DNA of 64,000 nucleotides from assembly GCF_009674535.1 (NCBI RefSeq), contig NZ_WKJK01000010.1:186001-250000 (forward strand), in the 5' to 3' direction. The notes beneath the pieces are model-generated. The model had not been told where the DNA came from. It ran no database searches and saw only the letters and a program-made list of their open reading frames with translations. Below, piece by piece: positions 8,224 to 16,284 of the stretch (position 1 is the first letter of the stretch; the number at the start of each line of letters is the position of its first letter). The DNA is from Duganella guangzhouensis. GTDB taxonomy: Bacteria; Pseudomonadota; Gammaproteobacteria; Burkholderiales; Burkholderiaceae_D. The translations under genes were made by a program, and so were the position numbers.

Positions 8224-8646
8224 TCAGGCGTCGCGGAATTGGGCTTCCAGCTCATCGCGGCGTGGGACGTCGGCCAGGTGCAAGATCAACGTCTGTTTGA
8301 GATCGGCCGCGTGGGCGGCGCGGTGCTGCGCGAACCAGAACACTTCGTCCAGATCATCATCCTCGTGCGAGGTGACTTGCACCTGACGCTCGGCCGGCAG
8401 ATCCTCATAATCGGCCGCCTCCAGACTGGCATCCTCGATCGCCTCGCGCCACTGCTCGCTATCCTTGCCCCACACCAGCGCATACAGACAACCGGAATCG
8501 ACCAGCCAGCGGCTGACATCCCACATCATCGTCTCCAGCACATCGGCCTCAACGACAACAACCGCCTTAAACTGGCGCAAGCCCTCCAGCGAGGGCAGCT
8601 CGCTGGCGGGGGAAAGATGAAGATATTTAGGAGCGGAATTCAGCAT
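8224..8646 (-). CDS. Conserved hypothetical protein (DUF7684-like)
   Basis: A 140-residue soluble acidic protein with FKAVVVVEADV, WLVDSGCLYALVWG and EVFWFAQHRAAH. This pattern resembles a family of small uncharacterised proteins that I recall as DUF7684. The family name is from memory and the function is unknown. It follows the galactanase gene in the same direction with a 40-bp gap, and may be co-transcribed by chance rather than by role. Confidence 0.7.
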   Translation of the reverse strand: MLNSAPKYLHLSPASELPSLEGLRQFKAVVVVEADVLETMMWDVSRWLVDSGCLYALVWGKDSEQWREAIEDASLEAADYEDLPAERQVQVTSHEDDDLDEVFWFAQHRAAHAADLKQTLILHLADVPRRDELEAQFRDA

Positions 8647-8686
8647 GACCGCATTCTCGCCGGATCCGCTGAATCCCGCAAGCCGC

Positions 8687-9667
8687 TTAGAACGGGTCCA
8701 GTGCCACCGTGAACTTGCCGCTGGCGTCGGTCGCGCCCATGGTGTAGCCCTGCCAGCCCGGATAGGCTTGTGGCTCCCAGTAGAACACGCCCAGGCCGTT
8801 CGATCCCAGCGCCTTGGTCTTGGTCAGCAGATCGGTCAACATGGCTTTCGAAGTGGCAGCCTGGGTCCAGTCCATGCCGACTTCGGTCACCATCACCGGC
8901 TTGCTGTAGCGCGACACCATGTCCCACATATTGGTGGAGATTTTGCTGTTGTAGTTGGCCCAGTCGGTCGCTGGCGGATAGTGAGACATGCCGATCACAT
9001 CCCACTTAGCACCGGCCTCCTTGACGCCTTCAAAGAACCAGCGGAACACCGCGTTGTCATAGCCATTGGCCAGATGCAGGATCACACTGGCGTTCGGATA
9101 CACCGCCTTGACCGCGCTGTAGCCGTTGTTGATCAAGCCGGCCAGATTGCTAAAGCTGGTGGTCTTCCCCTCCGGCCACAGCATGCCGCTATTGATCTCG
9201 TTGCCGACCTGAACCCACTCGACCGTGATGCCATTGGTTTTCAGGTAGTTGAGGATGCCGTAGGTGTGGTTATAGACATCGGTGTTCAGCTGCGTCAGCG
9301 TGTGGCTGGCCCAGGCGGTCGGCTTGGTCTGCTGGCCCGGATCGGCCCAGCTGTCGCTGTAGTGGAAGTCGATCAGAATGCGCTGGCCCTGGGCGGCGGC
9401 ACGCTTGGCCTTGTACAGCACGTCGGCGCCATCGTTCCAGCCACCGCTCGGGTTGACCCACACCCGCAGCCGGATGGCGTTGATCTGCAGGTTTTTCAAC
9501 AGCACGAACGGATCGGTCTTGACCCCGCTGCTGTTGTAGAACGAATAGCCGCTGGACTCTTGCTGGCTAACCCAGCTGACATCCGCGCCATTGGCAAAGG
9601 TGGCACTCCGCGCGGACAAGGCAAACGCCAGTCCGCATGCTGCTAACAGCAAGCCTTTCAGTTTCAT
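8687..9667 (-). CDS. Arabinogalactan endo-beta-1,4-galactanase (GH53)
   Basis: A 326-residue secreted enzyme that cuts beta-1,4-galactan side chains of pectin. A signal peptide (LLLAACGLAFALSARSA) is followed by a TIM barrel. Visible GH53 marks are GADVSWV, INAIRLRVWVNP, ILIDFHYSDSWADPG, the acid/base Glu in WVQVGNEINSGMLWPEG and the nucleophile Glu in VMVTEVGMDW. The closing FYWEPQAYPGWQG is also typical. ATG 9667 starts the signal peptide; a longer frame of 30 codons upstream is not credible. It follows the lactonase-aldolase-kinase genes on the same strand, so released galacto-oligosaccharides could feed that pathway. Confidence 0.93.
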   Translation of the reverse strand: MKLKGLLLAACGLAFALSARSATFANGADVSWVSQQESSGYSFYNSSGVKTDPFVLLKNLQINAIRLRVWVNPSGGWNDGADVLYKAKRAAAQGQRILIDFHYSDSWADPGQQTKPTAWASHTLTQLNTDVYNHTYGILNYLKTNGITVEWVQVGNEINSGMLWPEGKTTSFSNLAGLINNGYSAVKAVYPNASVILHLANGYDNAVFRWFFEGVKEAGAKWDVIGMSHYPPATDWANYNSKISTNMWDMVSRYSKPVMVTEVGMDWTQAATSKAMLTDLLTKTKALGSNGLGVFYWEPQAYPGWQGYTMGATDASGKFTVALDPF

Positions 9668-9789
9668 ACAGTCTCCAGTCTTGATATAGTTTTTAAAGGA
9701 CGAACACATCCCCGCCGCAGCGTGCAGCCTGTTGCAAGTGGGGAGAAATCGCCGCACCGGCAGAACGCCGGCGCGGCAGAGATGCGGTA

Positions 9790-10671
9790 TTAGCCGAAGC
9801 GGCCGGCAGGCACGCCAGCGACGTCGACCCGCACGGCAAACACGGCGCCGGTCAGCGGATGCGCGGCCAGCTGCTCGGGCGTGTTGTCTTCACGCGCGGT
9901 GGTGATGTACAGGGTTTTCAGATCGGCGCCGCCCAGCGTGCACGAGGCTGGATTGCGTACCGGCAGCGGGATGGTGTCGAGCAGCTCGCCGTCCGGCGAA
10001 TAGCGGCAGACGCGGCTGCCGCCCCATTGCGCGATCCAGACGCAGCCTTCGCTGTCGACCGTCATGCCGTCCGGCGAACCTTCGCCTTCGCCGAACTGGC
10101 GCCACAGGCGCGCTTCGCCCAGCGAACCGTCGGCGGCCAGCGGATAGGTGTAGGTGCGGCCTTCGTAGCTGTCGGTGTGGTAGATGGTGGCGCCGTCCAG
10201 GCTGAAGGTCGGGCCGTTGCAGATGTGGTAGCCCTCATCGGCCACGTGCAGCGACAGGTCGGTCTCCAGACGGAACAGCTTGCCCACGGCCTGGGCGTAA
10301 TCGGTGTTGTGCATGGAACCGGCCCAGATCCTGCCGGCACTGTCGACCTTGGCATCGTTCAGGCGCAGGCCGCTATCCTCGGGGAATGGACGGTGCAGGT
10401 ATTCGATGCGCAATTCCGGCTCCAGCCAAACGCGGGCGATGCCATCGCGCAGGCCGGCCATGAAGCCGTCGCCGTCGCGGCGCGCGATCAGCCAGCAGAT
10501 GAAGTCCGGCATGGCCCAGCTACGGCGCTCGCCGCTGTCGACCTGCACCGCGTGCAGCGTCTGGTTCTTCAAGTCGACAAAGTACAGGCGGCTCTGCTCC
10601 GCCACCCACAGCGGGCCCTCGCCCAGTTGCGCGCCCGCTTCCCACAGGCACTGCACGTCATGCTTGCTCAT
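9790..10671 (-). CDS. SMP-30/gluconolactonase-family sugar lactonase (probable galactonolactonase)
   Basis: A 293-residue six-bladed beta-propeller of the SMP-30/regucalcin family that opens aldonolactones. Typical segments are LGEGPLWVAEQSRLYFVD with the metal-ligand Glu, RLNDAKVDSAGRIWAGSM with the Asn ligand, and GSPDGMTVDSEGCVWIAQWGG with an Asp ligand. It lies directly behind dgoA and dgoK, so the likely substrate is galactono-lactone in the De Ley-Doudoroff route. Arabino- or gluconolactone cannot be excluded. Confidence 0.88.
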   Translation of the reverse strand: MSKHDVQCLWEAGAQLGEGPLWVAEQSRLYFVDLKNQTLHAVQVDSGERRSWAMPDFICWLIARRDGDGFMAGLRDGIARVWLEPELRIEYLHRPFPEDSGLRLNDAKVDSAGRIWAGSMHNTDYAQAVGKLFRLETDLSLHVADEGYHICNGPTFSLDGATIYHTDSYEGRTYTYPLAADGSLGEARLWRQFGEGEGSPDGMTVDSEGCVWIAQWGGSRVCRYSPDGELLDTIPLPVRNPASCTLGGADLKTLYITTAREDNTPEQLAAHPLTGAVFAVRVDVAGVPAGRFG

Positions 10672-10703
10672 CTGTTTCCGTCCCCGTTATTAGAAAGCCG
10701 CCA

Positions 10704-11327
10704 TCATACGGCCAAAGCGCGCCAGGTCGCGACGAAGCTTTCGGCGCGTTCCTTCAGCTGATCCAGCGTCACGCCCGGCGTGTACAGATTGCCGCCGATG
10801 CCGAAGCCGGTGGCGCCGGCCTTGACCCAGGCCGCCATGGTGTCGGGCGAGACGCCACCCACCGGCAGCACCGGGGTGCCGGCCGGCAGCACGCTCTTCA
10901 GCGCCTTGACGCCGCCATGGCCCACCGATTCGGCCGGGAAGATTTTCAGCGCGTGGGCGCCGGCGTCCAGCGCGGCAAACGCTTCGCTCGGGGTGGCCAC
11001 GCCAGGGGCGCAATACATGCCCAGCTCGACCGCGCGGCGGATCACCGCCGGCACGCAGTTGGGCGACACGAACAGACGGCCACCGGCCGCGTGCACCGCT
11101 TCCACGTGGGCCACGGTCAGCATGGTGCCGCCGCCGACCAGCGTATCCGGCAGATTCAGCTGAACAATGGCGGCGATCGCTTCAATCGCGCCCGGACGGT
11201 TCAGCGGCACTTCCAGCGCGCGGAAGCCGGCGTTGTACAGGACTTTGGCGACGTCGACCGCCTCGGCAGGGTTCAGGCCGCGCAGAATGGCGACCAGCGG
11301 CGGATTGGGATGGGACAAAGTGGTCAT
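10704..11327 (-). CDS. dgoA: 2-dehydro-3-deoxy-6-phosphogalactonate aldolase
   Basis: A 207-residue class I aldolase of the KDPG/KDPGal family, splitting KDPGal to pyruvate and glyceraldehyde 3-phosphate. VAILRGLNPAEAVDVAKVLYNAGFRALEVPLN carries the catalytic Glu. GGGTML, and the Schiff-base Lys in ALKIFPAE, complete the site. The start ATG follows the dgoK stop by 2 bp (TAA, TC, ATG), so translation is probably coupled. Its partner kinase identifies it as the galactonate rather than the gluconate enzyme. Confidence 0.94.
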   Translation of the reverse strand: MTTLSHPNPPLVAILRGLNPAEAVDVAKVLYNAGFRALEVPLNRPGAIEAIAAIVQLNLPDTLVGGGTMLTVAHVEAVHAAGGRLFVSPNCVPAVIRRAVELGMYCAPGVATPSEAFAALDAGAHALKIFPAESVGHGGVKALKSVLPAGTPVLPVGGVSPDTMAAWVKAGATGFGIGGNLYTPGVTLDQLKERAESFVATWRALAV

Positions 11328-11329
11328 GA

Positions 11330-12217
11330 TTAAGCCTTGATGAATTGGGAAATGGCGCTGCAATACACCTGATGTGGGTCGAGTACCGCGCACTTCAAGC
11401 CGAAATGCGCGGCCGCGCTGGCATAGCGCGCGGCCAGCGCCGGCGAGCCGATCACGCTGATGCCCTGGCCGGCGTCGCGCGCGGCGGCAAATTCAGCGCC
11501 GATCAGCAAGCCGCTGATGGTGGCGGCGGCCTGCTGTGCCGGTGCCGAGCGCGACACCACACCGGCGCGCACGCGGAACAGCGAATTGGACAGCGGCTCG
11601 TTGCGTGCCGCCTGGTTCAGGCCGGTGGCAAAGCCTTCTGCGTCGCTGGCGTCGCCGGTCAGCATGGCCGACAGCGTGCCGCCCTTGGACAGCATGGCGT
11701 ACAGCTCGCCGGTCATATACGTGGCAAACGACTGGATCACGCCGTCTTTCAGCAGCACCCACTTGCTGTGGGTGCCGGGCAATACGATCCAGCCATCGCG
11801 GTGGCCCTGGGCGATCGCGCCCAGCAGCTGGGTTTCCTCGCCGCGCATGACGTCGGCCGAATCGCCGTTGCGGTAGACGTAACCGGGAACGATGTGCGCG
11901 CGGCCGGCCCAGGCCGGATCGCTGACCGCCGCCAGGTGCTGCGGCAACTGGGTCAGTGGCACGCCGGCGTCGAGATAATCGACTTCCTGCCAGCCGGAGG
12001 CGCTGCCGACCATGCCGGACATGATGACCGGGCTGTCGGCCGGCAGCTGCATCGCCGCCAGCAGGCCGGCCAGCGAGGCGCCGAAATGCTCGCGTCCGCC
12101 CACCGCCAGCATGCCCTGGCCGTCTTCATGTTCGGCCAGGCAGGCGCCGTTTTGATCTATCAGATAGGCGCGCCGATTGCTGGTGCCCCAATCTATCCCC
12201 ACAATATTCTTGTTCAC
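11330..12217 (-). CDS. dgoK: 2-dehydro-3-deoxygalactonokinase
   Basis: A 295-residue sugar-acid kinase of the ASKHA fold that phosphorylates 2-keto-3-deoxygalactonate. IVGIDWGTSNRRAYLID is the N-terminal phosphate-binding strand. MSGMVGSASGWQE and WIVLPGTHSKWVLL are characteristic of DgoK. I chose GTG at 12217 because AAAGGA lies seven bases before it and the kinase fold begins at once. The alternative is a TTG 17 codons upstream. It is the first gene of the leftward cluster dgoK-dgoA-lactonase-galactanase. Galactose dehydrogenase and galactonate dehydratase are not in this window. Confidence 0.93.
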   Translation of the reverse strand: MNKNIVGIDWGTSNRRAYLIDQNGACLAEHEDGQGMLAVGGREHFGASLAGLLAAMQLPADSPVIMSGMVGSASGWQEVDYLDAGVPLTQLPQHLAAVSDPAWAGRAHIVPGYVYRNGDSADVMRGEETQLLGAIAQGHRDGWIVLPGTHSKWVLLKDGVIQSFATYMTGELYAMLSKGGTLSAMLTGDASDAEGFATGLNQAARNEPLSNSLFRVRAGVVSRSAPAQQAAATISGLLIGAEFAAARDAGQGISVIGSPALAARYASAAAHFGLKCAVLDPHQVYCSAISQFIKA

Positions 12218-12354
12218 TAGGCTATCCTTTACTGATGCTGCAACGATGGTACGAAAAAGGTCCGTCAACAGCCAATGAATTATCTCGCCGGACTAATACC
12301 AAAATAATATAGGGACACCATCAAAAACTACTAAAAGGACAACGAAAAGCGCGT

Positions 12355-12377
12355 AAAAAAGGGGCAAAAGTTGCCCC
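12355..12377 (-). terminator. Intrinsic terminator for leftward transcription
   Basis: On the minus strand GGGGCAA-CTT-TTGCCCC is followed by six T residues. No leftward gene ends next to it. The nearest leftward operon (padR-MFS) ends at 13014, so it may stop read-through across the rightward gene at 12432-13013 or protect dgoK from it. Confidence 0.65.
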
Positions 12378-12431
12378 TGCTGTGCCTTTGGTTTAGTATG
12401 GCCAACAATCTATACGTCTCATCAGTCCCCC

Positions 12432-13013
12432 ATGGAATTAAGCAAGCAGTCCTCCCGCAAACTGGTCGTTGCTGGCATCGCGACGACCGCGGTTGCGCTG
12501 GGGTTGGCCGCCTATTTCGCCAGCTCCACTCCTGCCGAGTCGCAGGTGGTCGTCAAGGTTCCCACCACGGCAGCATCGGCCAGCGCGCGTGGCGCCGCCA
12601 GCGCCAACAAGCCGGCCTCGGCCGCCGTGCCGCGGCGCGAACCCGAATTCAAGGATCCGGCGCCGCCGGGCGAACCGAAACCGATCCGCAGCAAGGAGCA
12701 GGGCGCGGCCGCGCTGATGGCGCTGCCGGAACTGCAAGCCTGGTCGGCGGTGATTGACAAGAATTCCGGCGGCAAGGCCCATGGCGGCCTGCTCGAATAC
12801 GATCCGACCCAGCGCAAGCTGAACGGCAAGAGCTACTGGCAGTTCAGCTTTGTGGAAAACAGCGCCGAATCGGCACAGCGCTGGGAAAGCTTCCTGGTCT
12901 CTTCCAGCGACGACGAAATCCTGGTGGAAGACGCCCAGAACGATGAAGTCATCAGCCTGGCGCGCTGGCGGCGCGAGAAGCACCCGGCCAAGCGCACCAG
13001 CATTGACAACTAA
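12432..13013 (+). CDS. Hypothetical membrane-anchored or exported protein
   Basis: 193 residues. The N-terminus (RKLVVAGIATTAVALGLAAYFA) is a single membrane helix or uncleaved signal. It is followed by a Ser/Ala/Pro-rich linker (about residues 45-85) and then a soluble domain with LPELQAWSAVIDKNSGGKAH and GKSYWQFSFVENSAESAQRW. I do not recognise the family. There is no clear ribosome site. The stop abuts the stop of the convergent MFS gene. A periplasmic or cell-surface role is inferred from the topology only. Confidence 0.65.
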   Translation: MELSKQSSRKLVVAGIATTAVALGLAAYFASSTPAESQVVVKVPTTAASASARGAASANKPASAAVPRREPEFKDPAPPGEPKPIRSKEQGAAALMALPELQAWSAVIDKNSGGKAHGGLLEYDPTQRKLNGKSYWQFSFVENSAESAQRWESFLVSSSDDEILVEDAQNDEVISLARWRREKHPAKRTSIDN

Positions 13014-14255
13014 CTAGGCCGCCTGCGCCTGTGCCGGCGGCGCCGTCCTGGTGCCGCCCACCTGCCCTATCCACGACACCGTCAGCAACACCATGGCGGC
13101 GGCGATCCAGCCATTCAGACCGTAGCCGGCGATGTGGCCGGACGCTTCCGTATGCAAGGTCAGCCCGCCCAGCAGCGCGCCGAGACCGGTGCCTACCTGC
13201 TGGATCGCCGCATTGGCGCTGAGGAAGGCGCCGCGCCGGGCAGGGTCCGGCACCGTGGTCATCAGCGCCTGCAGCGGGATGTTGCGGCCCGACGCCAGCA
13301 CCATGAAGAACGGGAAGAACAGCACCACACCGATCAACGGCAGCGCCGGGATGTGGGTGATGAACAGCACCGGCAGGATGAACAGCAGCGAGACCACGCG
13401 ATACACCTTGTGCGCCCCCACCCGGTCCGACCAGTTGCCGATGGCGCGCGCGGTGAAGAAAGTGGCGGCACCGCCGGCCAGATAGACATAGGTGATCTCG
13501 GCCGGCTGCAAGCCGACATTGCTGACCAACACGGGCGAGATGAACGGAATCACCATCATGCCGGTCATCATATTCACCACCGACAGCAAAAACGCTTTCA
13601 GATGGCGCGGCTCGCGGTACAGCGCCAGCAGATTCGGCACCACCGCCGACAGCGGCGGCCGGTTGGCGACATGGCCATCCATCACCGGCAAGGCGCGCGC
13701 CGCCAACAGCAGGATAGGCAGCGAGCACAGCACGAGAATATAGAACGGCGAGGCCCAGCCGTAATGCGCGGCCAGCATCACGCCGGTCGGCACGCCGGCC
13801 ACCGAGGCCAGGCTGAACGAAGTCATCACCACACCGGTGGCGGCACCACGGCGATTGGCCGGGATCAGGTCGCCAATAATGGCCATGACGATGGCGCCCA
13901 GGATGCCGCCACTCAGGCCGGCAAACGCGCGCGACAGCACCAGCACGTGGAAATTGGGCGCGGCAGCGCACGCCAGATTGGACAACGTAAACAGCGCAAA
14001 CACCACCAGCAACAGCTTCTTGCGGTCGAAACGGTCGATATACATGGCGGCGGCCAGCCCGGACAGGCCGGCGCACCAGGCATAGGCCGACACCGCGCCC
14101 GACACGGCGGCCGGTTCGATGTGGAATGCCTGCATCAGCTGCGGCGCCAGCGGCATCATCACCATGAAATCCATGATGACGGTGAACTGGGTCAGCGCCA
14201 GCAGCCACAGCACCAGGCGCTCGCGCGCCGGGGTCAATGGTAAAGCTGTGCTCAT
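13014..14255 (-). CDS. MFS transporter, DHA1-type drug/metabolite exporter
   Basis: A 413-residue protein with twelve predicted hydrophobic segments. TQFTVIMDFMVMMPLAPQLM in helix 1, the loop YIDRFDRKKLLLVVF (motif A region) and FAGLSGGILGAIVMAIIGDLIP are typical of DHA1 exporters. Its ATG overlaps the stop of padR (ATGA, 14252-14255), so the regulator and transporter form one translationally coupled operon. The PadR protein probably controls export of its own inducer. The substrate is unknown; a metal or metal chelate is possible given the His-rich regulator. Confidence 0.86.
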   Translation of the reverse strand: MSTALPLTPARERLVLWLLALTQFTVIMDFMVMMPLAPQLMQAFHIEPAAVSGAVSAYAWCAGLSGLAAAMYIDRFDRKKLLLVVFALFTLSNLACAAAPNFHVLVLSRAFAGLSGGILGAIVMAIIGDLIPANRRGAATGVVMTSFSLASVAGVPTGVMLAAHYGWASPFYILVLCSLPILLLAARALPVMDGHVANRPPLSAVVPNLLALYREPRHLKAFLLSVVNMMTGMMVIPFISPVLVSNVGLQPAEITYVYLAGGAATFFTARAIGNWSDRVGAHKVYRVVSLLFILPVLFITHIPALPLIGVVLFFPFFMVLASGRNIPLQALMTTVPDPARRGAFLSANAAIQQVGTGLGALLGGLTLHTEASGHIAGYGLNGWIAAAMVLLTVSWIGQVGGTRTAPPAQAQAA

Positions 14256-14815
14256 AAGGCGGCGATGTCGGCGGCAGCCTTGCGCAGAATGGCGCGGATC
14301 TGTTCCAGACGTTCCGGGTTGTGGTTGCTGGCGCGTGCCTGCTCGATCGCGGCCTGCTTCACCTCATGCATGACGGCGCGCAAGCCTTCGCGCTGCTCGT
14401 CCGGCTCGGCCAGGCGGGCCTGAATCGCGTCCACCAGCTGGCGGTTCTCGGCCAGGAAAGCCTCGCCTTCCGGCGTGATGGTGTGCAGCTTCTTGTTGCC
14501 GTCGGCCGAGGCCGAAACGTGGCCCATGTCCAGCAGCAACGCCAGCAGCGGATAGATGGCGCCCGGGCTCGGCGTGTAAGCGCCGCCGGAGCGCTGCTCC
14601 AGCTCCTTGATGATTTCGTAGCCGTGACGCGGCTTTTCAGCGATCAGTTGCAATACCACGTAGCGCATGGCGCCGGCATCGAACATTTTCGGGCCGCGAC
14701 CGCGTGGGCCGCCCTGATGGCCACCATGGCCACCGGGACCGCCATGATGAGGATGATGGCCGTGCGGACCGTGTGGGCCGTGATGACGGCCGTGATGGGA
14801 TTTGAATCCAAACAT
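14252..14815 (-). CDS. PadR-family regulator with histidine-rich N-terminus (YqjI-like)
   Basis: 187 residues. Residues 1-42 are extremely His/Gly-rich (HHGRHHGPHGPHGHHPHHGG), followed by a PadR winged helix with MRYVVLQLIAEKPRHGYEIIKEL and GAIYPLLALLLDMGHV. A C-terminal dimerisation helix follows. The layout matches E. coli YqjI, in which the His-rich head binds nickel or iron. Metal sensing here is inference from that likeness. A 31-bp palindrome overlaps its ribosome site, suggesting autorepression. It is coupled to the following MFS gene by a 4-bp overlap. Confidence 0.9.
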   Translation of the reverse strand: MFGFKSHHGRHHGPHGPHGHHPHHGGPGGHGGHQGGPRGRGPKMFDAGAMRYVVLQLIAEKPRHGYEIIKELEQRSGGAYTPSPGAIYPLLALLLDMGHVSASADGNKKLHTITPEGEAFLAENRQLVDAIQARLAEPDEQREGLRAVMHEVKQAAIEQARASNHNPERLEQIRAILRKAAADIAAL

Positions 14816-14825
14816 GTCTTACTCC

Positions 14826-14856
14826 TTAAGATATAACGTATTACGATATATCTTAA
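14826..14856 (-). promoter_or_regulatory. 31-bp palindrome, probable PadR operator
   Basis: The arms TTAAGATATA (14826-14835) and TATATCTTAA (14847-14856) are perfect. The 11-nt centre is palindromic too, except for one base pair and the midpoint. It touches the AAGGAG ribosome site of padR, 11 bp from the start codon, so binding would block transcription or initiation. Confidence 0.75.
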
Positions 14857-14898
14857 CACCCTTCTTGTCGAAATCAAGGACTTTTTGTATGTTGGTGC

Positions 14899-14924
14899 TT
14901 GACCTTCACGCCACGTGATACTTC
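14899..14924 (+). promoter_or_regulatory. Possible MerR-type promoter/operator
   Basis: TTGACC (14899-14904) is followed by the dyad TCACG-CCA-CGTGA (14906-14918), which resembles the operators of TipA-type MerR proteins placed between -35 and -10. The -10 is poor. It lies just upstream of the merR gene, so autoregulation is plausible. Confidence 0.4.
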
Positions 14925-14935
14925 ACCATGCCGTC

Positions 14936-15685
14936 ATGCTCACTGTTAAACAACTATCCCGGTTGACGGGCATCACCACCCGCACCCTGCACTATTACGA
15001 CGAGATCGGCCTGCTCAAGCCTAGCCGCGTGGCCGCCAACGGCTACCGCATGTATGACGAGGCGGCTCAGTTGCGGCTGCAGCAAATCCTGTTCTACCGC
15101 GAGCTGGACGTGCCGTTGGCGGACATCCGCGAGCTGATGGGGCGCGATGATTTCGACGTGATGACGGCACTGCTCAGCCACCGGGAAGCATTGAGCAAAC
15201 AGGCCGAGCGTCTGCGCGGCCTGATCTCCACGGTGGATCACACCATTCGGCATTTGAAAGGACAGCAGAAAATGAACAGCGCAAAAATCTTCGAAGGTCT
15301 GAGCCAGTCGCAGGAAAAAGCTTACGCGGCGGAAGCCGAACGCCTGTATGACCGCGACACCGTGCGCGCCTCGAACCAGCAATGGCAGGGCTACGGCAAG
15401 GACAAGCAGCAAGCCATCATGGACGAAGGCAACCAGATCTATGCGGCCATCGCCGCCGCCATCCCGCAGGGCGCGGACAGTCCGACAGTGCAGGCGCTGG
15501 TGCAGCGCTGGCGCGATCACATCGAATATTTCTGGGTGCCGCAGCTGGAACAGCTGGAAGGACTGGCGCGCATCTATTCGGAAGACGCGCGCTTCAAGGC
15601 CAATTTCGACAAGGTCGATCCGCAACTGGCGGTGTTCATGCTGCACGCCGTGCAGCACTACGTCCTCCAGCGCCAGGCAACTTAG
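14936..15685 (+). CDS. MerR-family regulator with TipAS ligand domain
   Basis: 249 residues. The N-terminal MerR winged helix (LTVKQLSRLTGITTRTLHYY, DEIGLLKPSRVAANGYRMYD) is followed by a coiled-coil dimer helix near residues 75-115. A C-terminal TipAS domain (residues about 125-249) contains FEGLSQSQEKAYAAEAERLY and YFWVPQLEQLEGLARIY. TipAS domains bind thiopeptides and other multidrug ligands and switch a neighbouring promoter. I use the ATG at 14936 since the helix-turn-helix starts there. A GTG seven codons upstream lies within the candidate operator. The stop overlaps that of the convergent EF-hand gene. Confidence 0.9.
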   Translation: MLTVKQLSRLTGITTRTLHYYDEIGLLKPSRVAANGYRMYDEAAQLRLQQILFYRELDVPLADIRELMGRDDFDVMTALLSHREALSKQAERLRGLISTVDHTIRHLKGQQKMNSAKIFEGLSQSQEKAYAAEAERLYDRDTVRASNQQWQGYGKDKQQAIMDEGNQIYAAIAAAIPQGADSPTVQALVQRWRDHIEYFWVPQLEQLEGLARIYSEDARFKANFDKVDPQLAVFMLHAVQHYVLQRQAT

Positions 15686-16230
15686 GAACGCGCCGCTCCG
15701 GTCTGCTTGACGTACTGCTCGGCCAACGCCTGGCCTTTCTGCATGAAGGCGCTGAAAGCGGCCACGTCCAGCTTGCCGCTGGCGTCATCAATATAGGAAT
15801 TCAGCAGGTTCTTGAACAGATCGCTGCCGCTGCCCAGGCTGTCCCTGATGCCCTGGATGAACTCTTCCGGCGACACCTTGCCGTCGCCGGAGGCATCAAA
15901 CGTCTGAAACAGTTTTTTTGCATCGTCTTCGCTGACGCCGACGCGCGCCAGTTGCTGGCCGAATTCCTCTTCGTCGATCTGGGTATCCTGGTTCTGATCG
16001 CCCTGGACGAACATCTGCGGCGACCACAGCTGCGCCAACGGCGTCGCCTGCAAGCTGCTTGGATCAGCCTCGACCACCGTACTGGTGGTGCCGTCGCTCA
16101 GCGTAACAATGGTGGACGGCGACGACGCAGCCGATTCGGAAGCATTCGCCTGGCCGCTGGTGGCGGCACTGCTGGCGGCGTTACTGGCTGTATATGCGCT
16201 GTTCAGCGCGCTGATCGTGGAAATAGCCAT
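15682..16230 (-). CDS. EF-hand calcium-binding protein
   Basis: 182 residues. The first 55 are low-complexity Ser/Ala/Thr-rich. Two canonical EF-hand loops follow, DQNQDTQIDEEEF and DASGDGKVSPEEF, with a weaker third segment near YIDDASGKLDVAAF. There is no recognisable signal peptide. Small EF-hand proteins of this layout occur in many Burkholderiales and their role is not established. It ends convergently against the MerR gene with a 4-bp overlap. Confidence 0.85.
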   Translation of the reverse strand: MAISTISALNSAYTASNAASSAATSGQANASESAASSPSTIVTLSDGTTSTVVEADPSSLQATPLAQLWSPQMFVQGDQNQDTQIDEEEFGQQLARVGVSEDDAKKLFQTFDASGDGKVSPEEFIQGIRDSLGSGSDLFKNLLNSYIDDASGKLDVAAFSAFMQKGQALAEQYVKQTGAARS

Positions 16231-16284
16231 GACCGTGCTCCTTGTGGAAGTATGAGCACGGTATCGCCAATATTGCCAAAAACT

